Assembly (NCBI RefSeq): GCF_020740795.1
Contig: NC_067286.1
Location: forward strand, 18,976,350-19,040,349
Reading direction: 5' to 3'
DNA length: 64,000 nucleotides
Source: Apus apus
Taxonomy: Eukaryota; Chordata; Aves; Apodiformes; Apodidae
Positions 50,921 to 62,924 of this stretch are shown here, one piece after another. The position numbers and the translations under genes are program-made. Under the pieces are notes generated by a model. That model was given only the letters and a program-made list of their open reading frames with translations. It was not told the DNA's origin and searched no databases. Position 1 is the stretch's first letter, and every line of letters begins with the position of its first letter.

Positions 50921-53900
50921 GCTATCCCAATCTTTTAATTTAAAAGCCTGTCACTTCCAGCATAGAATACAGACAGGCACCAGTGCTTGAGCCACAAACT
51001 AAAAGACCAGGGATGTGTGTTTCCCAGCTAAAGGCTAAGAGTATAATCACCCCTCCTGCCCAGTCTCTCTGCGGAGGATCTCTCTGTCCATTCAGCTGTC
51101 CCTGTGCTAGATCCCTCACCCTGTAGGAGAAAACTGTTTAATCTCCCAAGGACTGTACTGCTTTGACATGCCACAGGTCACTGGATCCAGCCAGCATCCA
51201 TGTCCAAGGGAAGAAAGCAGTAAAGGAAGAGATTCCTGTAAAATCCCAGCAGGTTACTTGGAAAACCATTTCCTTTCACACACAGGGGCAGATAACAGTC
51301 CACCACTACCAAAGAGAAGCAGAGATACCCCTGTCTACCTTCTGTTCCCCCCAGTCAGTGCTGGAGGTAAAAGTTCTGGCTGCCTCTGCCCACCACCAGG
51401 CCTATCACCGGTGTACGAGAGGGCAGGACAATGGCGCTTTTCATCTGGACCCTCAGATGATGATGAAACATGATGAGGGCAACAATGCAGAAAAGAAAGC
51501 TTCCTGCACTCTCACTGGTCTGCAAAGGGTCAGAAAAAGGAAGAAGACTTAAAGATCAAAAGCAACACACACACTTGCCAAGCCAGGAGTCCACCCCCTT
51601 GTCTTGACACAATAACTGTACAATTTTTTTCCACAGAAACCACAATACTCCACTTTAAGAAGCAGCTAATCACTTTTTAAATATGGCAGCTGGAAACAAG
51701 TTCAATCCCTTGAAAGGTGTTCAGAAGTTTATTGGTTCTCTGCTACATGCTATACATCCCCCCCATCCCCTTCCCACTCGCAATTCAACTTCAAATTCCA
51801 CCTGCTGTATCTTATGGCATCTTTATCTTGCAGTATGGGAGAACCTGAGCAGCCACCAGCCCAAACTCTTCATCACACAGAGGTGCCAAATCACAGCCAA
51901 ACACCCCAAACTTGAGCAGATGCAGCGTCTGAAGGTATCCAGCCTCAAAAACTCAGAGAGGACCCAGAGGAGATGACTCCCTGATTCCACAACATGAATT
52001 AATGCCAAGTTCAGTTATTCATGGCTTTTCAACAGGCAACTAGTTAGAGCCCAGCACAGATGCAACAGTGCTCACTAAATGTGCTGCTCAAGGTATCTCT
52101 AGCACTGCTCTGCATTCTCAGCTGCCAAGTCCTCAGACCTGCAGAGCCTGCCATGGGATTTACACCACAAGCTCAAGACAGTCAAAAGGACAATGTTATC
52201 TGGCTCTATTTGCTCAGACTCTAGACATCTAGAGCAAATAGGCTTGGCATTTCCAGGAGGCCAAGTGATGCTCTTACCAGCCCTTTCTCCTAAGAAGCAG
52301 TGTGATGGGCATCCGCCCACGGAACCTCAGGTACAGCTGCCTGGTCAGCTATGCAGCCAACCAGATGGGGATGTAGATGTGGCTCAGAAATACATTGGTA
52401 AAGAACAAATTCTGTGCCAGGCCACTCAAACTGTTGTACCAAGGTGGCAAGAAAGGGGCTCTAACCATGCACCTCAGCCAGAATAGTCATCAACAAAACC
52501 CACGCTTTGCAGATCAGATACAGATTTCCCTGTGAAACTCATGCAGCAATTTAGGGAGCAAAGAAAACAGCGGTGCTTTCAAGCAATTTCACTAACTTTA
52601 TCTGGTTAACATTGTAATCAGCAGCAATAGCGCATGCAACACTTCTGACCCACTATATTACCATCCAGAGGAAATAAACATATTACATACCCCCTAATAA
52701 GTCCCCCTCCCCATTCAGATAATGATGTTCTCACAGCCAGTTTTGACTCGCAGAACCGAGGGGGGTGGGAAGAGAGAAACAGTAAGAACAAGACAAGACA
52801 GAAATAACATTTTTTGAGAAACTGAATTTCTAAACATGAAGATAATTTTCCTACCTGATCCTGCTTATTTACTCTATATTGAAATGTTTGTCAAGATACA
52901 CAATTCACTACCAGTGCAACTTTGATCCACTCAAGCCCAAACAGGAAAGTCAGAGCTATGACAGCAGGACAGGAGACACTAAAAAAAATTATCTCGGGAA
53001 GTGAAAACCATGCTACTAAACTAAAACTTGACTAGTCAGCTACAATGCAAATGGAGGAAACTTAAAAACAAAGCAACTGCACTAACTCAGACTGATACCT
53101 GCATCCCCCCGACATCCTGTCACCAGAGTTGTGATCAGCAGACATGGCTCTCGCACGCTTAGTCAAGGCAACTGCCAATGGGTTTCCACAGCACACCCTC
53201 CACACGCCTGGCAGACTGGAGCTTTAGCAGCCAGGGAAAGGCATGCAAAGCATGACCCTTGCTGATTAGGGAATAGAACTGAAGGGAAGGCAGATTTAAA
53301 AACTTGAGCCAAGTGGCAAGTCTTAATGAGATCCCACTGATTTATGGAAAGTGAGCTGGCCCAAAGGGTATGGGTAAAGAAGCCAGGCACATCTGCACAG
53401 CTATTGCAAGGAAAAGTAAGAGATGCATGAGCAGGTTGTGGACTTCAGATGGCTGTCTCAGCTGCTGCTAGGTCACTGGCAAGATGTGCACCTCACTTCT
53501 GCTGAACAAGCAAAGATCCTCCACACCTCTCACAGCAGGCATCAGCAGGCTGCTGAATACACCAGCAAACAAGAATTTCTGAGCAAGCTGGCTTGAATTC
53601 TGCTACTAGGATGCCTGCAGGGACCCAGGTCTTAGGAAGATCAGATTTGTACCAATGGACAGTCAGGCAAAGCTCGCATGATGGGGCCACACAAGGGTGG
53701 AGCATCCCCAGCATCTGCTTCCTCTTCATGGACCTTTTTTCCCCTTCTTGGTTTGACAAGTAGTTTCCCACAAGGAAAAGTGTAAAGGTAGGGGGAAATG
53801 CCTTGTTTACTTGATTTTTAAAAGAAAGTAGTTGCTTTCCCTAGCCCCTCCTACTTTTTACTGGGGTTCATCAGTGGTGTGTGCTTCCACCCTGCCAGAC

Positions 53901-56900
53901 ACAACTGCTTGGCAGTTGCCTGCAGTACAGGAAGCTCCTCTGCATAAAGCTGTATGGTGCTGGCTCCCATGTTTGATTTCTAGTATCTGAGCCAGAAGGA
54001 CAGCTGAAAATATCCTAATTAACCACTCCTTTTGAACACAAGACTCACTTGTGGTGCCACAAAGGTATTATACAACTGCAAACACAAAAATGTGATCTGC
54101 ATGAAAAAAGAAATCAAACAGAAAAAACAACTGACCGGGTCAGTGATCTCTGAATTCAAGCATGGACCACAATGCCCCAAAATATGGAGGAGCTTGTGCT
54201 ACTTGCATTTGTGGTGGCTAGCTCTGAGGTGCTTGCAAGCTTTCAGGTGCAATAAAAGAAGTGTATCATCTTTGCTCTGCATTGATTATACACAGAAAGA
54301 TCATTCTGGCTATATTCTGTGCAAGCTGTCTCCTGAACTGGCTGACTGCTTAGCTCTGTCATCCTGCACATCAGGAGTTAAGCAGGAAATTTTTACTCCT
54401 GGTAAAACCCATTGCAAAGAGACAACCAGGCTCCAGGGCTAAGGGTTTCTTCATTGGCAGATTTAGTAGCAATTTTTTTCTAACACTGCCTAGGTCTTTA
54501 CACTCACATCTAGACTTCAAATATCCTTTGCGGGTAATACAGAGGTTCATTATTCACAGTGGTGCAGCCAGGAGAACCAGCAAATTCTCTCCGTTTAAGC
54601 CAGACCGCCAGCTTTACCCTGGAATGACATTTCTCTCTCCAGCACTAGGCTGCAATTAATGGAATTACCAGGCAGGCACTTCAGACTTACTACTTGAGAG
54701 AGGCCAGCTGGGATGGCACTGCTCCAGCCTCAACCTACAAAGTTTCTCCATCCTCCAAGGAGCTGCTGCCCTAAGGAGCCCAACCCTGTGATGAGAACCC
54801 AGGAAACAAAAGAAAAAACCCTCAACTGTCCAGGGCAATAACTGTCTTTCTAAGAACACCCAGGCTTCTTGCCAGCTCTCTTTCAACCCCAATTTAGCTC
54901 TTCTGCAGCACAGAAACGGATGGCACATGCAGGAGCAACCCAGCGGGATGCTGAGCCAGGAAGCATGGCTGGTGCTCAAGCAGATAGAGAGGTGAATCTG
55001 CATCCGTCTCTGCAGCTACCCTATGCTGAGGGTGTCAAAGTAAACCCACATCTAAGGATAGCACCCATCCATCTCAAAAATCATGGAGCAAGCACTCAAA
55101 TCTGAATAGGTGTTTCAGAAATACACACTGCTACGTAAAATGGGGAGGCACAGCATAGCAAACCAGCCAAGATCACTAACCTCAGCAGCAGAGATTATCT
55201 TACAAATGCTAGAAAACTGCCTGCCGTTACACAGCAGCTATTGAAGCGCCATGCTGAGCAATTTGCAGCATAGCATGAACCAGTCCCTTATGCCACCCCT
55301 GCACCAACCAATGGAACAGACAACTGGGAGTGCACAGGCTGGCAAAGCTAAAGGAGATGCAGCAAAAAAAACCCACCTCAAAGTTCCACCGATAGCATTG
55401 TGACCTCAGCATCTCTGGGGGCTGTTCTTTCCACAGTGCAGCTGTAGGTTAGTTTGGGAGGGGTTTCTGTCCTGTTACCTGCAAAGGGACTTCTCTGTCC
55501 TTGGCAAGGAGGGAGTGTAAGGAGAAAATGAAAATTCACCACCACTTTAATGAGGTTTTCTCCAGATTTGGAGACCCAGGTCTACAGCACTGCCAAAACA
55601 AGTAAAGGGTAGCAAGGGGAAAGCTTATTTGCAGGGTATAGATGTGCCCTTGCAACAGCTTGAGCAGTGGGAGCTGAACTACTCTCACCTGTAATTAAAA
55701 TGCAGGAGAGGAAAGCACAGGAATTACTCCAGCATTACTGTGAAGGACTGTGAGTTTCAAAGTTGATTTTAACACACACTCTTCAGTGCAATTTTAATTT
55801 AAAAAAAAAAAAAAATAAAAGAAAGAAAAAAAAGGCAAGAGATGTTGCTGCAAGAAAAGATCTTGCATGACCCTGTTATTAAACCACCTAAGGAGCAAAG
55901 GAAGGAGATGATGGCTGAGTCTGACCAAGGAGACAAAGCAAGGCTGAAGGCAGACCTCTCTTCTCCACTGCCCTTGCATTTTCTCTGTCGGTTGCTCGCA
56001 GCAACATAACCATTCAGGGAGGCAGACTGCCCCATGACAGGAAAAACACATGTAACACCCAGGCAGTAAAACCTCACATCTGAGAGCATCTATGCAAAAC
56101 ACAGCCTGAAACTTTTCTTGCAGCTCACAAGTCCACTTAATGTTTTGCAAAACCAAGCTGGTTTGCTGGATTACTGCTTGCATCAAAGGTGAGATTTGCC
56201 AACAGGAGATACTCTTAGGCATCTCCCTATTTTCTGCATATCAGAAAAAAAAAAAAAAACCACAAACCAAAAACAAAAGCCTATGGATAAGATTATAGGG
56301 TACTGCAGCTCAGGGTGATGTAAAAGAGACAGAAAGACATCAGAAAAAGAAATTATACATGTGCAATGCTCTTCAGTCTGGCACCTGAGGGAACAGCTTA
56401 GCTAAGAAAACTACTTTATTTTTAAAATAATGATAAAGGTAAGGAGCCATTAGAATTATGAGTCAAGCTTCAAGATAAGAAATCATACTGCTGGGTGGGT
56501 GCAGCTGCCTGCTTGTTTGGTCACTCTTGGGGATTTTTTAAAAGATAAACATGTCTTCCAGAGCATGTTTGTTGGCCGATCTTCCCCATGTTGAAAACAA
56601 AACAAAACAAACAAACAAACAAACCAAAACCGAAAGGCAGGACAATTTCCAAAGAGCTGAGAGCATGCTTCACATGTCCCTTGAAGTAAGGTGCAACGTA
56701 TTAATACATTAAAAATTACAAAAGAAGAGTACATTTAAAATTCCAAGTAGTTTCAATAAAAAAAAAACACAGATAAACTACAAAGCAAACTCTGCAAGAG
56801 GCAAAGCCCATTCACATACTAGAATCTGATAATGACAATGAACTATTTTTAAAATTAATTTATCAATTGTAAAGCTATTCATATACATGAGTATTTAATC

Positions 56901-57900
56901 AGAAATTCACAGTCTGGAGGAGGCTAGTGCAGCAAATGTATGCAGGAAAAAAAATTAAGTTATACATCAGAGGAAGAACTAAGGCAAAACCCTTAAGAAG
57001 GGTGTAAAATTGAGCAGAGTGTTGTTTTGAATCCAATAGATCAACAGCTTGAACACAGCCAAAGTAGAAGTACTACTGCAGGAAAAAAAACAGCATAAAA
57101 CACCCAGGAGCTCGACAGATTAAAAGGCACAGCAGGTCCCATCACTCTCTCCAACTTTCCCACTGTTCAGTCAATTGCAGTAACATGGAGACAGGCATCA
57201 CTGCCTGCAGACATATGTCAGGTCAGCCCAGGACTTTGCTGTTCTTCAAGCAGCAAGGTGTGAAGCAGTCACTGCCAAGGTTACACAACAGAAGCGACTT
57301 GGTAATCACTTTGGGTTAGAAAGCATTTTGCATTGGCCTTCACTGCTGTTCAGTTTTGCCTTTTCAATATTCAAGAACATCAGAGGAAAAGAAAAGCAAC
57401 CAAGCCCAAGACATGCCCTTTACTGGAATGACAGATTTTTTTACCAAACTCTGGCTATTGTGGCTGCTGAACACAGCTTTAAAGCAAAGCATCAAGCCCA
57501 CAAACAATCTTCTCTTTCTCAGTACAGCAGTGGCAGAGAAAGTTCCTGATGCTCTCACCCGCTTTGCCATGCATGCCCTGACTGAGCACATCCCCTTTTC
57601 CCACCAAAAGGATCCCTGCTCCAGACCCAGCATCTCCTTCCTAGTCCAACAGGGAAATGTTGCCCTTAACTCGACTTCAGTTGGAGCGCAAGAGCAAATG
57701 GAACTATGTCTTGAGGGAAAAGACCTCATGATTCACCATGGTGCCATATTTCACATTTTGGGGTGTTGTTTTTAACGGCGGTATTGCAATGCAAGGTGGG
57801 GGAACCAACTGCAAGCGGCAGGTTCACTAATTCCCCTCCAGCTCCCTGGCAGAGTATCTGCCTTTTGGCATGACACCACGCTGACCCTCCCCTCAGCCCC
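50921..57900. other. Unique-looking intronic or intergenic DNA with A-rich simple repeats
   Basis: A-rich runs lie at about 55800-55833 and 56245-56260, and an AAAC/CAAA repeat at about 56596-56628. The longer open frames (51163-51552, 54032-54442, 55794-56222, 57356-57775) have no recognisable protein content. Nothing else was recognised. Confidence 0.4.
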
Positions 57901-57915
57901 AGGCTGGGCACACAG

Positions 57916-58298
57916 CCCTTTGCAACTCTCCTCCAAGCACAAAACCCTTTGCAGTCCTTCATTCCCCTAAAATGCTTTACCGTGCACACCAAGCCCTTTG
58001 CAGACTTCCCGAGACCCCCACTGGCGCAGGTCTCTGGACACCCCCTCGCATCTCACGCTTTCCCACTCGGGAGCGTGTCGTGTCCCCCCAGCTCCCCGCA
58101 ACTCCACAGATGCTCCCGGCCTCACGGATCTTTGCAACCGCCCGCCCCGCCGTGCCCCTGGACACCCTCATTTGCAACTCCCGCCATCCCCGGCCTCCCC
58201 AGGCCCACAGCTCTCTGCACACCTGCCCCCGCGGTGCCCCACGCCTACAGCCGTCTGAGCCCTCTCGATTCCCGCAGACACAAGCCCTCTGCAACCCC
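57916..58298. repeat. Degenerate GC-rich minisatellite-like array
   Basis: The word CCCTTTGCAACTC and close variants recur at 57916, 57945, 57994, 58094, 58129, 58167, 58211 and 58285, embedded in C-rich sequence. Several spacings are about 30-50 bp. The copies share the core YTYTGCAAC but the spacers vary. It overlaps the left two thirds of the CpG island. Confidence 0.5.
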
Positions 58299-58454
58299 TC
58301 CCGCCCGGCGCTTCCTCACGCACGCTGTCCTCAGGCTCCGCACGCCGCCCTGTCGCTGAACTGACCCTTTCACGTACGCCCGTGTACCTCAAATCTCCTC
58401 TGCCGTCCCTCCCGTCCCTCCCCATCACCCCCTCCGCGTCCCCGCCGGTCTCAC

Positions 58455-58540
58455 CGCGGGGCGCACCGACGCCCAGGCCAGCCCGCCGCGCGCCACCGTC
58501 AAGTCCCAACCGACACTCTCCCGCGCAGGCGCAGTGGGAG
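58455..58540 (-). other. Possible noncoding first exon of the RabGAP gene
   Basis: In minus sense the sequence downstream of the NRF1-like site runs to GCCCCGCG followed by a good 5' splice site (GTGAGACC). The start coordinate is a guess based on typical spacing from the promoter elements. No ATG-initiated frame feeding the split codon at 4797 was confirmed here, so it would be 5' UTR. It is inferred only. Confidence 0.3.
58523..58534. promoter_or_regulatory. NRF1-like site
   Basis: GCGCAGGCGCAG is close to the palindromic NRF1 consensus GCGCATGCGC. It lies in the CpG island about 43 bp from the TCTCGCGAGA element. Confidence 0.5.
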
Positions 58541-58576
58541 CCACAAACCTGCCGTGCGTGCCGGCGCAGCACGTCT

Positions 58577-58586
58577 TCTCGCGAGA
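58577..58586. promoter_or_regulatory. TCTCGCGAGA palindromic promoter element
   Basis: An exact 10-bp match to the TCTCGCGAGA motif enriched in vertebrate CpG-island and bidirectional promoters. It lies 38 bp from the first base of the tRNA-Ala gene and on the promoter-proximal side of the CpG island. Confidence 0.65.
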
Positions 58587-58623
58587 AGAGACTAGATACA
58601 TGCCGGAACACGAAATGAAGCAG

Positions 58624-58696
58624 GGGGAATTAGCTCAAATGGTAGAGCGCTCGCTTAGCATGCGAGAGGTAGCGGGATCGATGCCCGCATTCTCCA
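58624..58696 (+). tRNA. tRNA-Ala (anticodon AGC)
   Basis: This is a 73-nt cloverleaf without intron. The acceptor stem is GGGGAAT (58624-58630) with ATTCTCC (58689-58695) and discriminator A at 58696. The D arm is GCTC/GAGC (58633-58648). The anticodon stem is CTCGC/GCGAG with loop TTAGCAT, placing AGC at 58657-58659. The T arm is GCGGG/CCCGC (58672-58688). Position 3 is G and position 70 is T, giving the G3-U70 wobble pair that is the universal alanine identity element. The T loop starts with A instead of T, as I recall for other vertebrate tRNA-Ala genes. Internal A and B boxes are present, so Pol III transcription is expected. Nothing suggests a pseudogene. Confidence 0.97.
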
Positions 58697-58700
58697 GTTG

Positions 58701-58704
58701 TTTT
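58701..58704 (+). terminator. Pol III oligo-T terminator of tRNA-Ala
   Basis: TTTT begins four bases after the discriminator base, preceded by GTTG. This is the expected minimal Pol III termination signal. Confidence 0.85.
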
Positions 58705-61700
58705 CGTTGTCTTCACTTCCGGGTAATGCATTTTACGTTCGTCTTAAAAGATCGGTAAATTGTTATTTGCTTCTTTAACATTTCTAAAGACACATTTGCG
58801 GCACTGCAAGGCCAACTTTTGCATTCTCATTTAATACTGGACAAGACCCTCAACGGATTTCTCTTGGCAATTGCAGCCCCAGACCTCACCTGATGATCTC
58901 TTTCAGGACCTGGAGAGCCCTGGAGGTGTCCTCTCCTGGGAGCCTCCAATAGAGCCAAAACACTCATTTACCTTTAGTAAATTTGAGAAGGAATAAAAAT
59001 ATCTCAAGGATGCATTGATGCATGTGCCATTTTTGTCAAAACACTGGCAAGATGTAGTTTAAAACAAAGAACTGGATTGAAGAGGGGATGCATCGGCTTT
59101 TCAAAGTGATTATTTGGCAAAAATACCCATGAAATCTCTTGGGTAGTCTCATGGAGACTAGACAGATGTTTCCACCAGCAGTGGACATCTACCAGTCCTT
59201 TTCAGAAAATAGCAATGGTAATATGCAGACTGAAATATGAAAAATAGATGAGCGTATGGTTGCTTGGTTGGCTTTTTTTACACTTCTGAGTCCCAGACAA
59301 ACTCATGAAATAACCAGCTGTTGCTACAATGGTCTTAACAGCTTTGACAAAAAATTTGCATCTGCCTATGCAGCAGGATTTAACTGCAAAGTGAAATCTG
59401 TTGCAGTCTCCAATGTCATCAGCTGCTATGCAGACAACATGAAGAGAGTGTATTGCGAGATACGTTTGTGCCTATGGTCCGGTTCTCTCATTTTCCCCTC
59501 TAGCTTTGCTTGGCCTCATCTCAAACCTTATAGTATCTTGGTGACCACAGGCGACCTCGGGATGATGGAAAACTAAATGAGGACCACAAGACTGGTGAAA
59601 CTGATTCTTCATCGCCCTCTGCAGACGGGCAGGCAGCGTCTGCCACGAGTTAGCTCACAAGACGTAGAGGAAAAGCAGAGTTGTGTGAAAAACTCCCCTG
59701 GCCATACTTTTTCTGCAGGTCATTGCAGTGCAGCTGATGAACACGTCTGGAAAGCCCCGTTTTCTTGGGGCCCCATTTTCACTGAACCCACCGTGAAAGA
59801 CTGCATATGCAGGGACAAAATATTACACATATACTCACAGCACTATATTGTTATAATGATTCCCACACCCCAAAAAATTAAACCCGAATGAAACGAGACC
59901 AGCTTTTCTTTTACAAGAACAAGATGGCCACATCACAAGGGCTAAAGATTGCTCCTACAGTATGGAGTGTGTGTGCACATATGTGTGCACTTATGAAACT
60001 CAGGCTGAGTATTTGGTTATATTTGCCTAGAAGCCAAAAGCTTGCTCAACCATCTTGCAGCTCCCAGCCACATGCTACCAGCATCTGCCTATTGGCCTCC
60101 TTTTTTTGCTTCTGAGGCATCAGATAAACCCCACTATCAGGTTCTCCTCTCTGTCTCTGCAGATGCTTTTTCACCCCAGTGCTTTATCAGCCCACTGGCT
60201 CTTCAGGAAGGACCCAAATTTTGCATTTCCTACCTTCAGGAATGACCCAAATTTTGTATTTCCTACTCCTACAAAGCCTTATTTTAAGTATCACACAAGC
60301 TGAAGGAGCAAATGGCTTCCAGTAGTGGATCAAGTAGGAGTTAAAACAAAGCTCTCAGTGCAACAAATAGATGTGCTTACAACTTGCTGTTTTGATCACC
60401 ACTGCTGAATGAGTATAATTAATTTGCTAGTAAGCATTGCATGGTCAAGTTAGCAAAAGATCTGCCACTATCCTGAAAAGATTATTGCCTATAGTTACAA
60501 CTAAGTATATGCACAGAAGCATCATCAGAGCAGAGAACTGGAAACTGCTAGAACGGGAAAAAGCAAAGCATCAGCTTATGCTAATGACCTTAAGTATCCT
60601 TTTGTAAATTTACTCTAGGGTTATGTGTGTAAATTTAGTTTTAAAAGGAAGTAATCTTAAATGCAGAGACACATCTCAACTTCCCCATATCTCAGGATAC
60701 AAGACCTCCCTTTGCTGGGTCCATGCCAGCTGTGTCCACAAACAGCAGGGGCAAGGCTCTCCCCACCAGGTACAAAGTCAAAGGAGGAGGATGCCCTAAA
60801 AAAGGGGGAGATAAATTTGGGTGATCTCAAAAAGAACATGGGAAAACAGTGATAGAGAAGAAGAAAACACAGAGCAGATGTCACCATCAGACTCCTCAGG
60901 GAGTCAAACCTGAGTCTGTGCAAATACCCAAAGGGACATGCCTTACATGTCAGGATTCTTCTACTGTTCTCATGGAAATATATGCACATGCATTTTTCAT
61001 CAGTGTTTGGCTTTCTCAGGCCCAGGTTACACAGTTTCCTCTGGACTTGTGTGTGTCTTGGTGAGTGGGAAAAGCCTGGTCCTGCTTGATGGGGAAAAGG
61101 CAATATATTTTTCCCACTATACCTTTTTTGTCCTCAGAGTGAGGGCAGCCAAAGGCGTGAGAGGGAGATAGAAGCTGATACTATCTTGGCATGGCAACCT
61201 GGCTTGTAAGTCTAGTTTTTCATCAGCACAGACCAGTGTGTGCTTTGTCCAGGGCAGGAGTTCTACAGAAGGGCCAGGTGACATAAACCACTCTGAAACC
61301 TCTAACAAACAAGAGACTTTGTTCTTTAAAGACTCCTGACATGGGCAGCAGAGCAAGAACCAAGAGAAGGGAGATGCCAGCAGGGCTGGATAAGAAATGA
61401 CACCTTTACTCTCAGACTAAATGACAGACATCTGATTTCAACATACCTGGTTGATATGGGGATGATGCAAACTTCTGCCAGCACTTGCTTACTTCCTAAT
61501 ACTAGTGGTCTTCCTCAGAGCATCACACTAAGTGAGAACAGCAGAGACATCCGTTACCAGCCACAGCACCCCACTCATTCACCTGCCAGGGAGTGTTCTG
61601 GCAAGCACTGAAACCAGCAGCTCATGCCAACCCCAAGGCTGTCACCACAGTTCAGCAGGTTTCAGGTCAGACTCAGGGGCACAAGGACTATTCTAGCTAC

Positions 61701-61923
61701 CCCTTTTTGTGGACAACCCAGTCTGTCCTGGGAGGAATAGGGAAGAGGTGCACCCTCTGTCACTCAGCTCCCTTCTAGGCACTAAGGAAGGTGGGCTTTA
61801 GCTCATTGACCTCTTCTAGTGATCTGTTACAAGGGTAACTAGGGCAAAAATCTCTAGTGCTGCCCCTGGGATGCAACTAAGGCTGTGCTTCCTAGACTGT
61901 GCCACCACCTCCTCTGCTGGCAT
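58705..61923. other. Intergenic, nothing recognised apart from a short tandem duplication
   Basis: No exon, RNA gene or transposon was recognised. Small open frames such as 59256-59576 and 60657-61103 have no recognisable content. A two-copy 33-bp tandem repeat lies at 60201-60266. Confidence 0.4.
60201..60266 (+). repeat. 33-bp tandem duplication, two copies
   Basis: Unit 60201-60233 is followed immediately by 60234-60266, which differs at only two positions. Each begins CTTCAGGAA and ends ATTTCCTAC. Confidence 0.9.
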
Positions 61924-62609
61924 TGTTGTCCCAAAAGTGAGGTCCTTTACCCGGTGTTCAAGTAGCTGATCCACACACAGAGTCAAGATACTTGCTTTAA
62001 CACCCAGTTCTGCACAGAAAAGGGAGTAGGGTGGTATTCCACAAAGGAAGCTCAGTTTTCCAAAACGTAAGTGCTACTTTTATATCCAAAAATGTGAGAA
62101 AGAACTTGATCTGTAACTTTATTCTATCACACACACGATTGGTCAACTCATCCCTTGCTCCCATTTAAAGTGGCAATGCTCAGGAATTTCACCGCACGTG
62201 CTCAGAGAGTGGGGGGCTTGTTAGTGGGGTTCCTCTAGCTTGTGGATGTGAATTTTAGTATGCTAATAGATCATTAATATATTAATACAGTGATTTCAAT
62301 TACTCAATGTGTTTTTCCCCAGTGGTCAAGGCTGTAACCAAGATAAGCTGTGGGGACTGCTCCTTTCCATCCCTTTCATCTGTCTTGCAGGTGTCCTGCA
62401 GGCCTATCTCAAGGCCAGGCTGTTGACTACTTGGGGAGTGTTTTTCTCTAATTGGAATCTGGTTTTGTCTAGTTCTTACTGTTTCACTGTTACCTAGACC
62501 TTGTTTTTATTCTGCATGTCCCTTATGTTCTCTTTCATTTGATTTTTTTCCCAAATGTGATTTTTTTCTCCCAGATTTTCCTTATTTCAATGAATTGCTG
62601 ACATCAACA
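61924..62609 (-). mobile_element. Solo LTR, second family, copy 2 (~686 bp)
   Basis: This is the reverse-complement counterpart of 10345-11054 over its whole length. The minus-sense 3' end reads GGGACAACA (TGTTGTCCC on the plus strand at 61924) and the 5' end reads TGTTGATGTC at 62609. The TATAAAAG box (62084-62077 in minus sense) and a CCAAT box are conserved. The flanks show no clear target-site duplication. Confidence 0.8.
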
Positions 62610-62924
62610 TCAGCAGGAGAGAAAAACAGAGCTGGCTGCCTGCCTTCAGTTCATTTGCAGTTGATTGAAACATTAATCTTCACTCTGTTGAAGATGAGAG
62701 GAGAAAGCAAGTTACTTTGGCCTGCAATTAGCACGTGATACGGCTTTAGTGAAGGCAGGGTAATCCTCAAGGAGAGGAAGAGCCAGCAAGAGTTTGGGAA
62801 GAGGTGGTATAGGACTAGGGGCCCTGGCTTGCTGACAAGAAGCAGTTTTAGGGAGGCATGACAATTGCTGTTCCCAGGGAACCCTTCCAGCATGTGCAGG
62901 GGCAGGAGGCTGTCCATGCCATAG
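62610..62924. other. Spacer between two related LTRs
   Basis: About 315 bp separate the two minus-oriented LTRs. I looked for a tRNA primer-binding site next to 62924 and a purine-rich tract next to 62610 and found neither, so there is no support for it being the internal part of one provirus. Confidence 0.45.

Larger units (their letters stand above)
57990..58610 (-). promoter_or_regulatory. CpG island, candidate promoter of the minus-strand RabGAP gene
   Basis: This is the only long host-type CpG-dense region in the window, with many CG dinucleotides and GC content far above the surroundings. It carries an NRF1-like GCGCAGGCGCAG at 58523-58534 and a TCTCGCGAGA palindrome at 58577-58586, both common in TATA-less CpG-island promoters. 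A minus-strand donor GTGAGA starts at 58454. Assignment to the RN-tre-family gene rests on strand, position and the absence of another candidate. A divergent plus-strand transcript is equally possible. Confidence 0.55.

Noticed and set aside
51163-51552. 129-codon plus-strand frame
   Set aside because: No recognisable sequence, no splice or promoter context; length is expected by chance in 64 kb.
55794-56222. 142-codon minus-strand frame ending in poly-Phe, considered as a processed pseudogene
   Set aside because: The Phe run is the complement of a poly-A tract on the wrong side for a minus-strand retrocopy tail, and the protein is unrecognised.
57949-58611. Several long open frames on both strands of the CpG island
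   Set aside because: High GC content removes stop codons; the frames are proline/arginine-rich, mutually overlapping and without recognisable domains.
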